Assembly: GCA_963921935.1 (NCBI GenBank)
Contig: OY998179.1
Span: forward strand, 61,982,222-62,046,221
Source: Galeruca laticollis
Taxonomy: Eukaryota > Arthropoda > Insecta > Coleoptera > Chrysomelidae
Reading direction: 5' to 3'
Length of the DNA: 64,000 nt
This document shows, piece by piece, positions 21,950 through 32,339 of the stretch (position 1 is the first letter of the stretch; each line of letters begins with the position of its first letter). The translations under genes were made by a program, and so were the position numbers. Below the pieces are notes generated by a model. That model made no database searches. It was not told the origin of the DNA and saw only the letters and a program-made list of their open reading frames with translations.

Positions 21950-22830
21950 ACACATAACTCTAAGCTGTACCAACCCCAACGGACAATTTACCTCAGTTTA
22001 GATTTAATGATGTAAAAGTATTTAGTCAGTACGGTCTTGACTTTGGTGGACGCTTTTTCATCACCCCTTCATGTTATCGAGCCTCTCGGACTATAAAAGC
22101 ATATCTATGCTTATTTGTATGCTGTGCGACGAAGGCGCTACATTTGAAGCTTGTTAGTAATTTCTCAATCGATGGATTTCTAGCCGCTCAGCAACGCTTC
22201 ATCGCCTGACGCGGTAGGTTGTCACATATTTACTGCGATAATGGCACAAACTTTATCGGCGCTGAAAAGAACATTGCTCAATTCAGCAAAGCGCTGCTGA
22301 TCTAGAAACCATTAAATTTAATTTTTCCCCTCCATCTGATCCTCAATTTGGTGGCCTTTGGGAGGTTGGAATCAAATATGTGAATCGTCACCTTATTCGC
22401 GTTGTTGGAATACAAATTTTAACATATGAAGAGTTTTTTACAGTTGTGGTCTTAATCGAGTCGCTATTAAATTAACGCACCTCAACCCCATTTTCTAATG
22501 ATATCGAAGAGACTACCGCTTTAATTCCGGGTCATTCATTGACTATAGAACCGTTGACCACACTTCTGACTCCAGACTTCACCCCTATTTCTATGAATCG
22601 TTTGTCAATATGTCACTTTTGCAAAGGTTGCATCGTGATTTTTGGACTCGTTGGCAAAGCAAGTACCTCCGTTTGCTAGAACAGCGCTCGAAGTGGCTGA
22701 CACCAATCTACCCTTCTCCAACCGTAGGCACCCTTGTGCTATGGACTCTCGCTCGCATTATCGAGTTTCATCCCGGTAAGGATGGCTTTGGTCAAGCTCT
22801 GTCCCTTCCCCTCAGCGACGACTAGCATAT
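21950..22830 (+). pseudogene. pol: BEL-2 integrase and DUF5641 end
   Basis: Integrase core: YGLDFGGRFF near 22035, ATKALHLKLVSNFSIDGFLA near 22130, RGRLSHIYCDNGTNFIGAEK near 22210, then a damaged third box near 22340-22380 (PQFGGLWEVG in a shifted frame). The tail 22610-22825 reads WLTPIYPSPTVGTLVLW and ARIIEFHPGKDGFGQA, matching the DUF5641 barrel (VGDLVV..., RVxExHPGxDG). Confidence 0.8.
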
Positions 22831-23480
22831 TACAACGTTGCGGATTACAAAATTATTTTAATTTGATTGTATTTACTTTCTTTCACTCATTAACGAATTC
22901 AAATATTTTTTTACCGGAGTGTTATAATACCTCTGCTCATATATTTGCTTTCTTTAAATGCATGTTGCATTTCAGCGGGGAGAAGGTTCGATTTTTAGAA
23001 TATATTTTATTTTTAATTCATTTTACCGAACTCGTCGTGATAAAGATACTTCTTGATTCATGTTTTCGGAAATCGGAATTGTAAATTTTTAAGTGCATTG
23101 AACGAGTTTGCAGATAAACCTCCACCAATCTCCAATATCCCAAGGTAGGTGAAATTATAATAAGCTCTACCCCGTTTTTTAATACAATTATTATTTTCAT
23201 TAAACATATTATTATCATTAAACCTAAATCTGCAATCCATTTTTTATGTCTCCTAAATGTATATGAGCAAATCGAACAACTAATGTTACTGCATCTTCCT
23301 CTGGTATCAACGTAAATAATGCTAGTGACAGCACATTCAATTTTTATATTAAGAATTAAAAATCTTTTGTTCACTATTATTATATGCATATTTTACAATG
23401 TTTGTAATCATATTAATAAATAGCGTTCGAATTATTTAATAAGAAAGTTTCATTTATAATCATGACCCTTAAATTTTTTT

Positions 23481-24270
23481 CCTACGATCGTGCAAAAAGT
23501 GACTATTTTTTAAACTATGTACTGTCGCAAAAGCAAAAGTAACTTACTTTGTTGCACTAGTGCAAAGAACACTTCGAATTGTCAATGAATTGGATTACAT
23601 TGAGGAGTAAATATCTAAGAAAACAGAAATAGCTGCTCAAATTCTAGAAGGTGAACCAAGTACCAGCACCGGAAGCTTCACAATCCGAAAAAGAGCTGGG
23701 CATCGAGGATGGACTTCTAGGATGCTTGGCTGGACATCGAGGATGGGCTTCTAAGATGATTGGCTAGGCATCGAGAACGGACTTTTATGATGAGACATCC
23801 ACAAGCAAAAATAAAACCAAAACTCAAAAAATTAGTGGGAATGAAGTTTGTCCATCACTAATTGTGACATCAAAATTGAAATTCTTTTAACAAAGAAAAA
23901 TTATTAGTAATTTTTGTTGTACCCGTTGTAAAATAGTCTAATAAAATTTGATTTAAAAACATATTTATATCGATCGTAGAAAAAATGTTGTGTGTAACAT
24001 GTGCAAAAAGCATATTTGTTGCACTAGTTACAGCTCTTTTTCGGATTGTGAAGCTTCCGGTACTGGTACTTGGTTCACCTTCTAGAATTTGAGCAGCTAT
24101 TTCTGTTTTTTTAGATATTTACTCCTCAATGTAATCCAATTCATTCACAATTCGAAGTGTTTTTGCACTAGTGCAAAAAAGTAAGATACTTTTTGCACTA
24201 GTCCAAACAAGTTAAACTTTTGGCACAGTACATAGTTCAAAAATTAGTTACTTTTTGCACGATCGTAGAA
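23481..24270. mobile_element. large foldback element with TGCAAAAAGT motifs
   Basis: Arms 23481-23700 and 24041-24270 are inverted repeats. Both start and end with CTACGATCGTGCAAAAAGT and share AACTATGTACTGT, TTGCACTAGTGCAA, TTCACAATCCG and many other words. The 14-bp palindrome TTGCACTAGTGCAA occurs in both arms (23552-23565, 24163-24176). An additional internal partial copy of the terminus is at about 23970-24040. Non-coding; probably a non-autonomous DNA transposon. Confidence 0.8.
23696..23800 (+). repeat. ~34-bp tandem repeat, three copies
   Basis: In the loop of the foldback, the unit GGCATCGAGGATGGACTTCT-AGGATGCTTGGCT is repeated three times with point changes (GGACATCGAGGATGGGC..., AGGCATCGAGAACGGAC...). 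Confidence 0.75.
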
Positions 24271-24279
24271 AAAAGTCTT

Positions 24280-25990
24280 TTTTTACGTTGTCAAAGCTTT
24301 ATTTCTATATTATCAAATATGCTATTTGACGACTCAAAATCAAGCAAAAAATGTGACATTTTTTGACAGTTGCACACAAAATACTTTATACCAGCAATAA
24401 TTATTACACATAATTTTCAAATCAAAATATACTGAAAACGGTACACATTATCCAGTTTTAGCAAAAGAACCTTTTTGTATAAAATTGAATGATGCTTGAG
24501 TACAAATCAAATTTGGACAAAAAAATTTCACCTCCAAAAAGATATGTTCAAAATTACTTGGTGATAGGCAGATATAAAAAATTTATGCGATCTTTAAGCT
24601 TCCCAAATATATTATATTCGTTGAATTACAATGTTGCCAGTTGTTTCGACATAATCGTAAAAAATGAGTCTAAATTATGTTTTTTCAATACCCTGTAACT
24701 TGAAAACGGATGCCGTTACAAAAATTGCTACCTATCCTAGCAAGGGGGCCACCTTGTTTTGAAACACCCTGTATTTGTCACATCTTTGTCATTGTATTGT
24801 GGCAGATTCTTCAACATAGATATTGATTGATACGATAACTCCAAATATTATGCCAACCGGACTTTGGCAAGTTATTATTGAACCTCGCTATAAGATATAT
24901 GTATAGTCATTTGCATTTGTTTGTTGTACAACCGAGAACTCTACTAGCGCAAGCTTAAATTTTTAAAAAGAACTATCAAGTAGAGCTTTTTCTTGCAGAA
25001 TAACATTTCCCACTGCGAAATTCTTTTTCATATATAATAAGATTTCATTTAATGTTTACAAAATTAATTTTATTTGGCTGCTGCATATTACATAACATAG
25101 TTTGTTGACAATAAGCTACTGTCGTATTATCTTTATTTGTAAAAACTAACCTGTCTGCTGTTCCTGTTAATTTTCGTTTGTATCGTGCTTTCCGCCTCTT
25201 TGAAGCGGCTATCGTCAATACCGGTATAGGATTATGCTAGAATTAAAAAAAAATAGTTGCCTTAGAAGACCTCTCGTTTCGTAGTTCAAGAGGTCAGGTT
25301 TGCATGTAATGACTGAATATATTATTATATTAAATTCGTGGCAATTTATTTTCCGTTGAAGGCGCTTATTTTTTTCTATTAGTATATATACTTCACACTG
25401 AAAAAATATATGTTTCAAGCCCATTGAACAGTAAACATAGTATTGGAATATGAACCAACCTAACTAACGGAAATTGTCTAACACAAGAACGTAATTTGAA
25501 TGAACATTATTTTAAATGTAACAGGTTTGCCGAATATTATATATTAAGTCGAGTGTAGCTTATATTTCGTCTATTTTCCAGGCTAAAACAAAGTTCATGC
25601 TTGTTGTTTGCCAATGTTCTAACCACTTTCGTCTTGATTATTTATGTTACGTCTAGAATTTGTACTACTACTTTGTCCTGCTTAGGCTTTGGTCTAGATG
25701 GTTTTCTTTTAGTTCTTATACATACCTGCCATATCTGACCGTACGTGTCTCCATCTTGTATATGTTGATTAATAATTCTCTTGTGACCCGTTAAATTTCT
25801 CTCAAATATTTCATTTCATTCATATTATATTTTTTGATTCTGGTAATAATAAAGTGGTCATTTGTTAATTTAGTTGCCAAATTGAATGAGCCTTTCGATC
25901 CTCATACTTTCTAGTAAATATTGTTTTCTTCTGATCCAACGATAATGATCAGGTAGCCTTCTAGATACTTGCAGAACTCAACTTATAGCT
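24280..25990. other. intergenic AT-rich region
   Basis: No coding region recognised. The stretch 24695-24775 (CCCTGTAACTTGAAAACGG ... GAAACACCCTGTAT) has the inverted CCCTGTA / TACAGGGT look of a small DNA transposon end, but I could not define the full element. Confidence 0.5.
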
Positions 25991-25997
25991 ATTCTAT

Positions 25998-26428
25998 TGT
26001 TATTCTTATTTATTTAAATAGTTTATCATGATAGGTAGGTAAAATTCATACACCCGGTTTATTTTCATACCTTAATTTATTAATAATTCATTTTCACACT
26101 GCATATCTACTTACACTTAATTTATTTACACACTCAACTACTAATTTATATTTCAAATATACCATTCACTAATTTATATTTACTAATTCAAGTCTATTCA
26201 CTACGAGGTTAAACTGTAAGATGACTTACTGGCCTCATGTAGCTGCCTTATATAAGAAAGTTCCTTTCGAGGAAAAAACGGTTCCTTGAATTCGGTTCCC
26301 AATAAAAACAAACAAAAAGTGACCGCCCTTCCTGGAAATCACGTGCATACACCAAAATTTGAACATTACATGTGTTCGATGGCACAGTACCAGCTTCGAG
26401 GACTACACCAGTATGCAATTTCGTAACA
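25998..26428 (-). repeat. Gypsy-1 3' LTR
   Basis: 431 bp, TGTTATTC ... CGTAACA on the plus strand; alignable along its length to 29568-30000 (CATACACCCG, CACGTGCATACACCAAA, GGACTACACC). On the minus strand it starts TGTTACGAAATTGC and is preceded by a purine-rich stretch (plus 26429-26445, CCTCCTTAGT). Confidence 0.88.
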
Positions 26429-26510
26429 ATGATCCCTCCTTAGTAAGAAGTCCCTTCTGGGACCTCTGTGTAAATCGGCAATAGGAACCATTTCTACGTA
26501 TTGCTGCAGA

Positions 26511-26940
26511 TTAATATGTGGACACCGGTATCCAATACAAATTGCTCCTCTCTAACTTAGGCATAGCCAGTTTCTTCACGTTGGATTCCATCACATGGTC
26601 TCCAAGGTTTCGGAGCGCTTTCCACACATCCCGATAGGTAGGTGGATCTTGGAATTCGTTCTCTGTTACCAGGGAGAAGACGTACCGCGAATTGTGTTTG
26701 AGTCTCATTGTCTTGCTAGGGGCCGGAATCTGATCTTCAAGTTTTTCTAATTTCCCAAACTTCTTTCGAAAGACGGTAGCCAATCCTAGGGCGTTTTTGA
26801 TGCTGGCGAGGATGTTGTGTGCCAGAGAATAATCTTTCGGGAGTGTGAACAAATCCTGTCGTTGCTCTGTAGTAACTCCATATCTATCTTTCCCGATACC
26901 TCCATTTGAGCCCATCAATTCTTCGAAGGCAGGGTCAGGT
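26511..26940 (-). CDS. macro-domain (TARG1-like) protein region in Gypsy-1, env position
   Basis: Minus-strand frame of about 140 codons, 3' of the integrase and before the 3' LTR. It reads QDLFTLPKDYSLAH, TVFRKKFGKLEKLEDQ, RYVFSLVTENEFQDPPTYRD, ALRNLGDHVMESNVKKLAMP and ends at a stop after STY. The order and spacing match macro domains of the TARG1/OARD1 class (DLF..P..SLAH, AGIA..FKKKFG, RYIYYLIT, KPTYE.L..SL, LSMPRIGCGLD). Those enzymes remove ADP-ribose from acidic residues. Here the MGAGIA loop reads ALGLA, the lysine after the LIT-like motif is gone and the GCGLD loop is replaced by LERSN, so catalysis is unlikely in this copy. The frame differs from that of the integrase, with a frame change near 26930. 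Domain call confident; function in the element is inference. Confidence 0.78.
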
Positions 26941-28250
26941 TCTTCTCTCGGTTATTGTTCACTCCTTCCTTTCTGTTATGTTCGCCTTCGAGTGGCGCTA
27001 GTCGGTTTTTATGGAGTACTTTCGGTTTTACATTGGGGATCTTGCTTATGCGATAGATGACGTCATTGATACTCTTCTTGATTAAGTTCGGACCCTCCCA
27101 AGATTTCTGTAATTTTGGAAAAACATTTTTCTCCTCGTGGAATTGTGTAACCAAAATTTATGCCTTTCTTTGAAACTGCCTTCTGTGGCCTGCCAGTCGT
27201 ACCATTTTTTCATTCTGTCTCTGGTAACTTGAAGGTTCGTTAGAACCAATTCGTGTACATCATCCATCCTTCCTCTCAATTGGGTCACATAATCTTCTCA
27301 CGCTAGATCTTCTCCACGCCGACAACCAAATTCCAGGTCATAATGAGACCTCATTTACTGTCCAAACATGATTTTCGCATATGTTTCATCAGTGGACTCA
27401 TTGATGGCAGATCGATTAGCCGATGCAAATAGGGTAATATGCGGGTCCCAATCTCGCTTGTGGCTGGAAACTACTTTGGACATGTATTTTCCAATGGCCC
27501 TGTTCATTCCATCTGAATGTGGATGTAATGCTGTTGTCCTGGTCTTCTTCATTTTCAGCTTGTCAGAAATTTCTTAGGGTAGCTCGCAATTTATTTCCAG
27601 AGCGCTGTAAATCTCCGAAGACACTCCATATCGGCTGATGAATTATTTCACCAATACATCTGTGACCGTTGTGGCTTATTGATTCGACATCGTGTAATAG
27701 TACACTTACTTGGTGAAATAATCCATTTCAACCAGAATGTATTTACCACCATTTTCTGTCGTGGGAAATCGTCCAGTGATATCTTAAACCATTTTTTCGA
27801 AAGAGCTTCCAGCATTATATTGATTCATGTGTGACTTCCCCTTGCTATGGGGTTACTCCTAGCACAACTCGTACATTTCTTACATCAGTCCTTCACATCG
27901 TTGGAACTGTTCAGCCAATAAAACATTTCACGGACTCGCTGAAAGGTTTTCGTCACTCCCAGATGACCTGCTGATGGACTGTCGTGTTCCTCAGTACCTC
28001 AGCTGCTCTCATTCCCGCGATAACTGGCTGCCTTCTGTTCTCAGAACCATAATTGTTTTCAATTATTCTTTTCAACATGCCTTCTTCTAGATCAAGGGAG
28101 TCCCACTGAGCCCAATATACCTTGAGTGTCGGTGAAAATCTTGACATTTTTTGCAAGGTAGGTCATCTATTTTCTTCCTTCCATTGCCAGTTCATCTTTA
28201 GGTGAGGATCATTATCCTGTTCTTCTTCGATCATGGTGAGTAACCAGTCT
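26915..28250 (-). pseudogene. pol: Gypsy-1 integrase
   Basis: Read on the minus strand from about 28250: a segment (SRFSPTLKVYWAQWDSL, about 28060-28156) typical of the link between RNase H and integrase, then the zinc-binding domain with broken H2C2 (about 27850-27980), the core with DITGRFPTTENGGKYILVEM (about 27720-27780, first Asp) and downstream pieces (27355-27552, HPHSDGMNRAIGKYM). The C-terminal end is KLQKSWEGPNLIKKSINDVI (about 27050-27110). Many stops. It lies directly after gag because PR, RT and RNase H are deleted. Confidence 0.8.
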
Positions 28251-28439
28251 TAGTTGACTATTGTAACTGTTGAAACTGTAACTCCCTTAAATTCCGCCGT
28301 GTTGCAGTGGAAATAGTCTGCTGACCACGGCCGTCTAGACAGGGAGTTGGTATTTCGGTGAATCACCCCAGCTCGATGTTCAGCCCTGTCTAGTTATCCT
28401 GTGACTGGGGCTCTTGGGTTTAAGAAGCCGTGGGGTGCT

Positions 28440-29544
28440 TACACGAACTGCGTACATGCTCTAGCTCGCCACTTTTCCAGCATCTGATCTTCTTCGACTT
28501 CTTGTCCACCATACTTTTTATCAATTTGACGATCGGGTCATATCTGTCTTCGTCATCTTCTTCTTGGATGGTCGTACCTTTGTTGTGCCCCGAAGCCTTC
28601 GGGGCCTCTTCATATTCAGTGTAGTATTCAATGCATCGACCAATGCTTTGGGATGGGCCAGATGAAGCGTCCTCTTCATATCATGGTGACCTGTGCCGTC
28701 AATAGAAGCCTCGATACCCAAATATTCCGTCACCTTCTCAGATGCAGATGGGTAAATTAATGGAACTAGTCGGGCAATATCCACCTCACACTCTTCAAGA
28801 GTGCCATCATGTTACCGCCTTCGGATTTTCAGCTGGAATTAGTATAATTATTCTCAATGCTCGTGACCATATCGCATGTCCAACCTCTTCTTCAGCTTCT
28901 CGAAGTAATCCGTTTCTTCAAGAGGTATCGTCTGAAGTTCATCTTAGGCATCTCCTCGAAGCGCCATGGTTGTTTACTGTCTCCTCCGTATTGGCCCTAT
29001 TATTCGTTCTAGCAGCTGCTTCAAACTGTTTCACATAATTAGTCCACGACGTCTTTCCGCCGAACGTTGGGGCTTCGAGTCAGGCACAGCTGGTAATATC
29101 GTCTATCTTGGGGGGTGTTTCTGGCATGCTGTTTTTTGTATGTTCAATCTTCTTTTCTTCGCTAGCGTGTCTTGTGCTCTTAAATCTGCCATATTTCTCT
29201 CTAACTTCTTGATCTTCTCGTCCATCGTTGTTATCTTATCCTCTATATTCGCTATATATGATATCGGCAGAAATATTGTCCATGTTAGTAGAAATATCCT
29301 TCTTCATGGTACACATTTTCTCGTCCATATTAGCAGAAATATCGTCCTTTATAGCATAAATTGACGAGATTGAGGTGGAAGTCACGTCTTTGAATGAAAA
29401 TATATTTGGATCCAAGCCGCCAGTTTCTAGTGCCACTTAGAGTCTTTCTACTAATTCACTTTTCTCTCCGGACGTGTTCTATTCGCTATTTTCCAACTAT
29501 GCTCTTAATTCCATTAGTTTCAAGTCACATAGTCTCCTAGCCAT
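28440..29544 (-). pseudogene. gag: Gypsy-1 gag
   Basis: Starts at ATG 29544-29542, shortly after the primer-binding site. N-terminus reads MARRLCDLKLMELRA and KSELVERL, a SAP-like helix pair common in insect gypsy Gag. It continues with ALETGGLDPNIFSFKD, a coiled region with repeated MD..IST/SAN elements (about 29240-29400), and the capsid-like APTFGGKTSWTNYVKQFEA (about 29010-29075). A CCHC-like knuckle CWKSGELEHVRSSC is near 28440-28480. Stops and frame changes throughout. Confidence 0.75.
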
Positions 29545-29549
29545 TTTTA

Positions 29550-29567
29550 CGTGACACCTGACACCAA
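29550..29567 (-). promoter_or_regulatory. Gypsy-1 primer-binding site
   Basis: On the minus strand the LTR is followed by TTGGTGTCAGGTGTCACG, beginning with TGG one base after the LTR, as expected for a tRNA-primed site. The ATG of gag lies 6 bp further on. Confidence 0.6.
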
Positions 29568-30000
29568 TGTTATGTTTTTATTATTTAGTTAAATATATTA
29601 TCCTGATGGATGGAGTAAATTCATACACCCGATATATTTTCTTAGTCTTAATTTATTGTCATACGGTATATTTACTTACACTCACTTTATTTACATACAA
29701 AACTACAAATTTATACTTCAAATACACTAGTTACTAATTTGTATTCGCTTCGAGATTAAACTGTAAACCGACTTTCTGGGCGCACGTAGTCGCCTTATAT
29801 ATTAAATTCCCTTTCGAGAAAAATCCGTTTCTAGAATTTGGTTTAAAATAAAACAACCAAAAAAAGTAAAAATTACCATTCTTCTTAGAAGTGTCCATCC
29901 CTCCTGAAAATCACGTGCATGCACCAAATTTTGTACATTTTAAATGTTCGATGGGACAGGGCCGGCTTCAAGGACTACACCGGTGTGCGATTTCGTAACA
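29568..30000 (-). repeat. Gypsy-1 internal (5') LTR
   Basis: 433 bp with TGTTATG ... CGTAACA on the plus strand; same family as 25998-26428 but clearly diverged. Its outer side (30001 on) is not host DNA: it resembles the polypurine-tract region next to the other LTR. Confidence 0.88.
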
Positions 30001-30189
30001 TTGCCCCTTCTTAATAGGAAGTTCCCTCTGGGACTTCTGTGTACCGGGACTGGATGTTTAAATCGGCAACTGGACCCAGTTCCACACTTTCCGGTTGTAT
30101 GGAAATAACAAAAATTTTAACATTTTAAATATTCGATTCGATGGCACAGGGTCGGTTCGAGAACTACACTAGTGTGCGATCTCGTAACA
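30001..30189 (-). repeat. Gypsy-1 third, partial LTR with polypurine tract
   Basis: 30001-30045 matches 26429-26472 (CCCTTCTTAATAGGAAGTTC versus CCCTCCTTAGTAAGAAGTCC; GGGAC-TCTGTGT in both). 30106-30189 matches the end of the LTR (ATTTTAAAT-TTCGAT-GG, ACTAC-ACTAGTGTGCGA, CGTAACA). So a second PPT and the start of a third LTR, in minus orientation, lie outside the 5' LTR. Confidence 0.8.
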
Positions 30190-30193
30190 CTAT

Positions 30194-32330
30194 TTTAAAT
30201 AACTTCGTACACAGTTATGATATGCGAAGTAGTGATAAACTCTCCTTCCAGTCTAAGCCAATCTGTACTTACGGTGTTTCTGGTTTCACGTCGATAGTTA
30301 TTTTTGGTAACATATACCATTTTTTTTTCATACAATATCTTGCATTAGTTAATGTGCTCTGAATAGGCTCTGGGAGAACGAGAGTTGTTGAAGACGTCAA
30401 CATGTAGAACTCTATAAAAACACATTCCTTTTTATGTTCACGCAGAACTACATCGATTGGATCATTAATACTTTCTTCTTAAGGTGAGACGATGATTTTT
30501 CCCTTGTGTTACACTCGTACTGATTTCCAATATAAAGCAATAATTTAGAAGAATATTGTCCACATAATAGATTGTTTCAAGTGATTTGTTATTGACTAAT
30601 AATAATAAAAATTACATGTGCTATTACAGACTAACAGACTACCAGAAAGGTACTGTGGTGACAGGACAATTGAGTTGTTCCTTTTTTCATGGTTACATTC
30701 CCGGAGAACTAAAAATTGAAATGCTTCGTCAGTTGTGAATTTCTGTATGTAAATTTCTAAAAACTATCAAGTTGTTTATATTCATTATTTTTATCTTCAA
30801 CCAGTTGTCAAATATTTAAAAACATTTTATAATTTTTGCGTAATTTAAAAGTTTTCCATCTGTCTCACTGGGAGTCAATTTCAAGCAAGCCACGTGAATA
30901 AAAGTCCTGTAAATACTTACCCACAATTCGATAGACAGTCACGAACTATTTTTTTGCACTGAAGAAACGGACAAATGATATTCGTGTGCAAGTTAAATGC
31001 CTCTTAGATGCATAAGTCTGATTGAAACAAAGAATTGACGGCTGCATTCATACCCGTCCGGTCGTTCGAAGACACTGACTATTCATAGTATTCCATGTCT
31101 ATTTGTCACTTCTTCTCGTGTCTAAGATAATCTTTGGATAAGTCATAGTGAACAAAAAAGAGCGAAACCGAAATATGTCTTATCCATATATTATGAGGTA
31201 CAATGGAAGTCCTTCATTCAACCACCACTGAAATGAAATCGAATTTTTTGCTATTTTATTAGGTTTATACAGGATTGTCAGAAGAACCAATAATATTTTG
31301 GAGATAACTTCAATCTATCAATATTTTCATAACAGGGTAAGACTTTATTATTATTGGATATATAGGCACACTTCTCAACATATATTTTAATATTTTCATT
31401 TTATTTCAATTTTTAGTTTATGACTAACCACACAATTTAACTGTTTGTAGGTACATTATTTATACATCTATAATGGCCCAGTTTGTAAGGTATTTTAATG
31501 TTTCCATTCCTGAAATATATAGAGTAGAAGATTTTAGTGAATGTGATAAAATTTTTAAAATAAACCAAACTAAGATTAATTTAACTTTTAGTCATATGAT
31601 TTACGGCGATATTTACAACAAAAGCTGCATTTTATGCAGAAAGCAAACCGCTGTACGCAGTGATACTAGGGACCATTACGAATGATTTCACTCGAGGAAA
31701 TGAAAATTTCATCCACTGGAATTAAAGATGGCTGACCTTTTCCAAAATGGCGGCTACATAATTGAAAAATATAGACTCAAAACAGCTGCACCAATTTTTT
31801 TGATTGGAGCGTCAATCAATTCGAATTGAAAGCTCTACTCAAAAGAAAGAAATAGCATTCAATAAATCAAAGATGGCGGCGGAATAGTAAGAAAATTGTG
31901 TCATTTTGCAACTAAATATGTTTTATTATGGTCACATATTTTTTTATTTAATAATACGCATCAACTGCGTGGGTCATTAGCGTCATTAGGGATTACAAAA
32001 AAAAGACAAGTTATACATGAATAATATCTACATGAGTCTCAGAACGTCTATTGATTTGAGAAACGTTATTAAATTGTGGACATTACATGATGATCCTAAT
32101 ATGTCTGCAAGTTCACCAGAAGGAGATTGGGCCTGTTGTCGTTTCGCTGCTAATTGCGGACACTGAGTTAGTGAGTGTTTCACGGATATTAGTTTATTGC
32201 AATAGTTGCATTTTGGTTAAGGATCCTGTACTCGTCGGCTACTCCTACCTCTAAGTCCAAATCCTTTTATTTCAAATATGAAGAACGCGTCGGTGATCGT
32301 TTTTACCATCGTTAAATATCTATTTAAACG
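30194..32330. other. region without recognised coding features
   Basis: Short frames only. A 70-codon plus frame at 31473-31685 starts at a good ATG and has CILC, but I recognise no domain. The words AAGATGGC(T/G) and AAAATGGCGGC recur near 31727, 31751 and 31870, hinting at an unidentified repeat. Confidence 0.5.
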
Positions 32331-32339
32331 ACGATTCGA

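Larger units (their letters stand above)
18419..22830 (+). mobile_element. BEL/Pao retrotransposon BEL-2 (internal region, degenerate)
   Basis: Plus-strand remains of gag, zinc knuckles, protease, RT, RNase H, integrase and DUF5641 occur in the correct order across 4.4 kb with many frame changes. The 5' end begins inside gag, directly next to the minus-strand gene at 17100-18420, and no 5' LTR is present. A purine-rich CAGCGGGGAGAAGG near 22974-22987 could be the tract before a 3' LTR, but without a partner this cannot be tested. Confidence 0.8.
25998..30189 (-). mobile_element. composite Ty3/gypsy element Gypsy-1
   Basis: Minus-strand order: partial LTR (30189 to about 30106), a short stretch with a polypurine tract (30001-30105), a full LTR (30000-29568), PBS, gag, integrase, macro domain, polypurine tract, full LTR (26428-25998). 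CTAT lies immediately outside both ends (25994-25997 and 30190-30193), which fits a 4-bp gypsy target duplication for the whole composite. Protease, RT and RNase H are missing. Confidence 0.85.
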
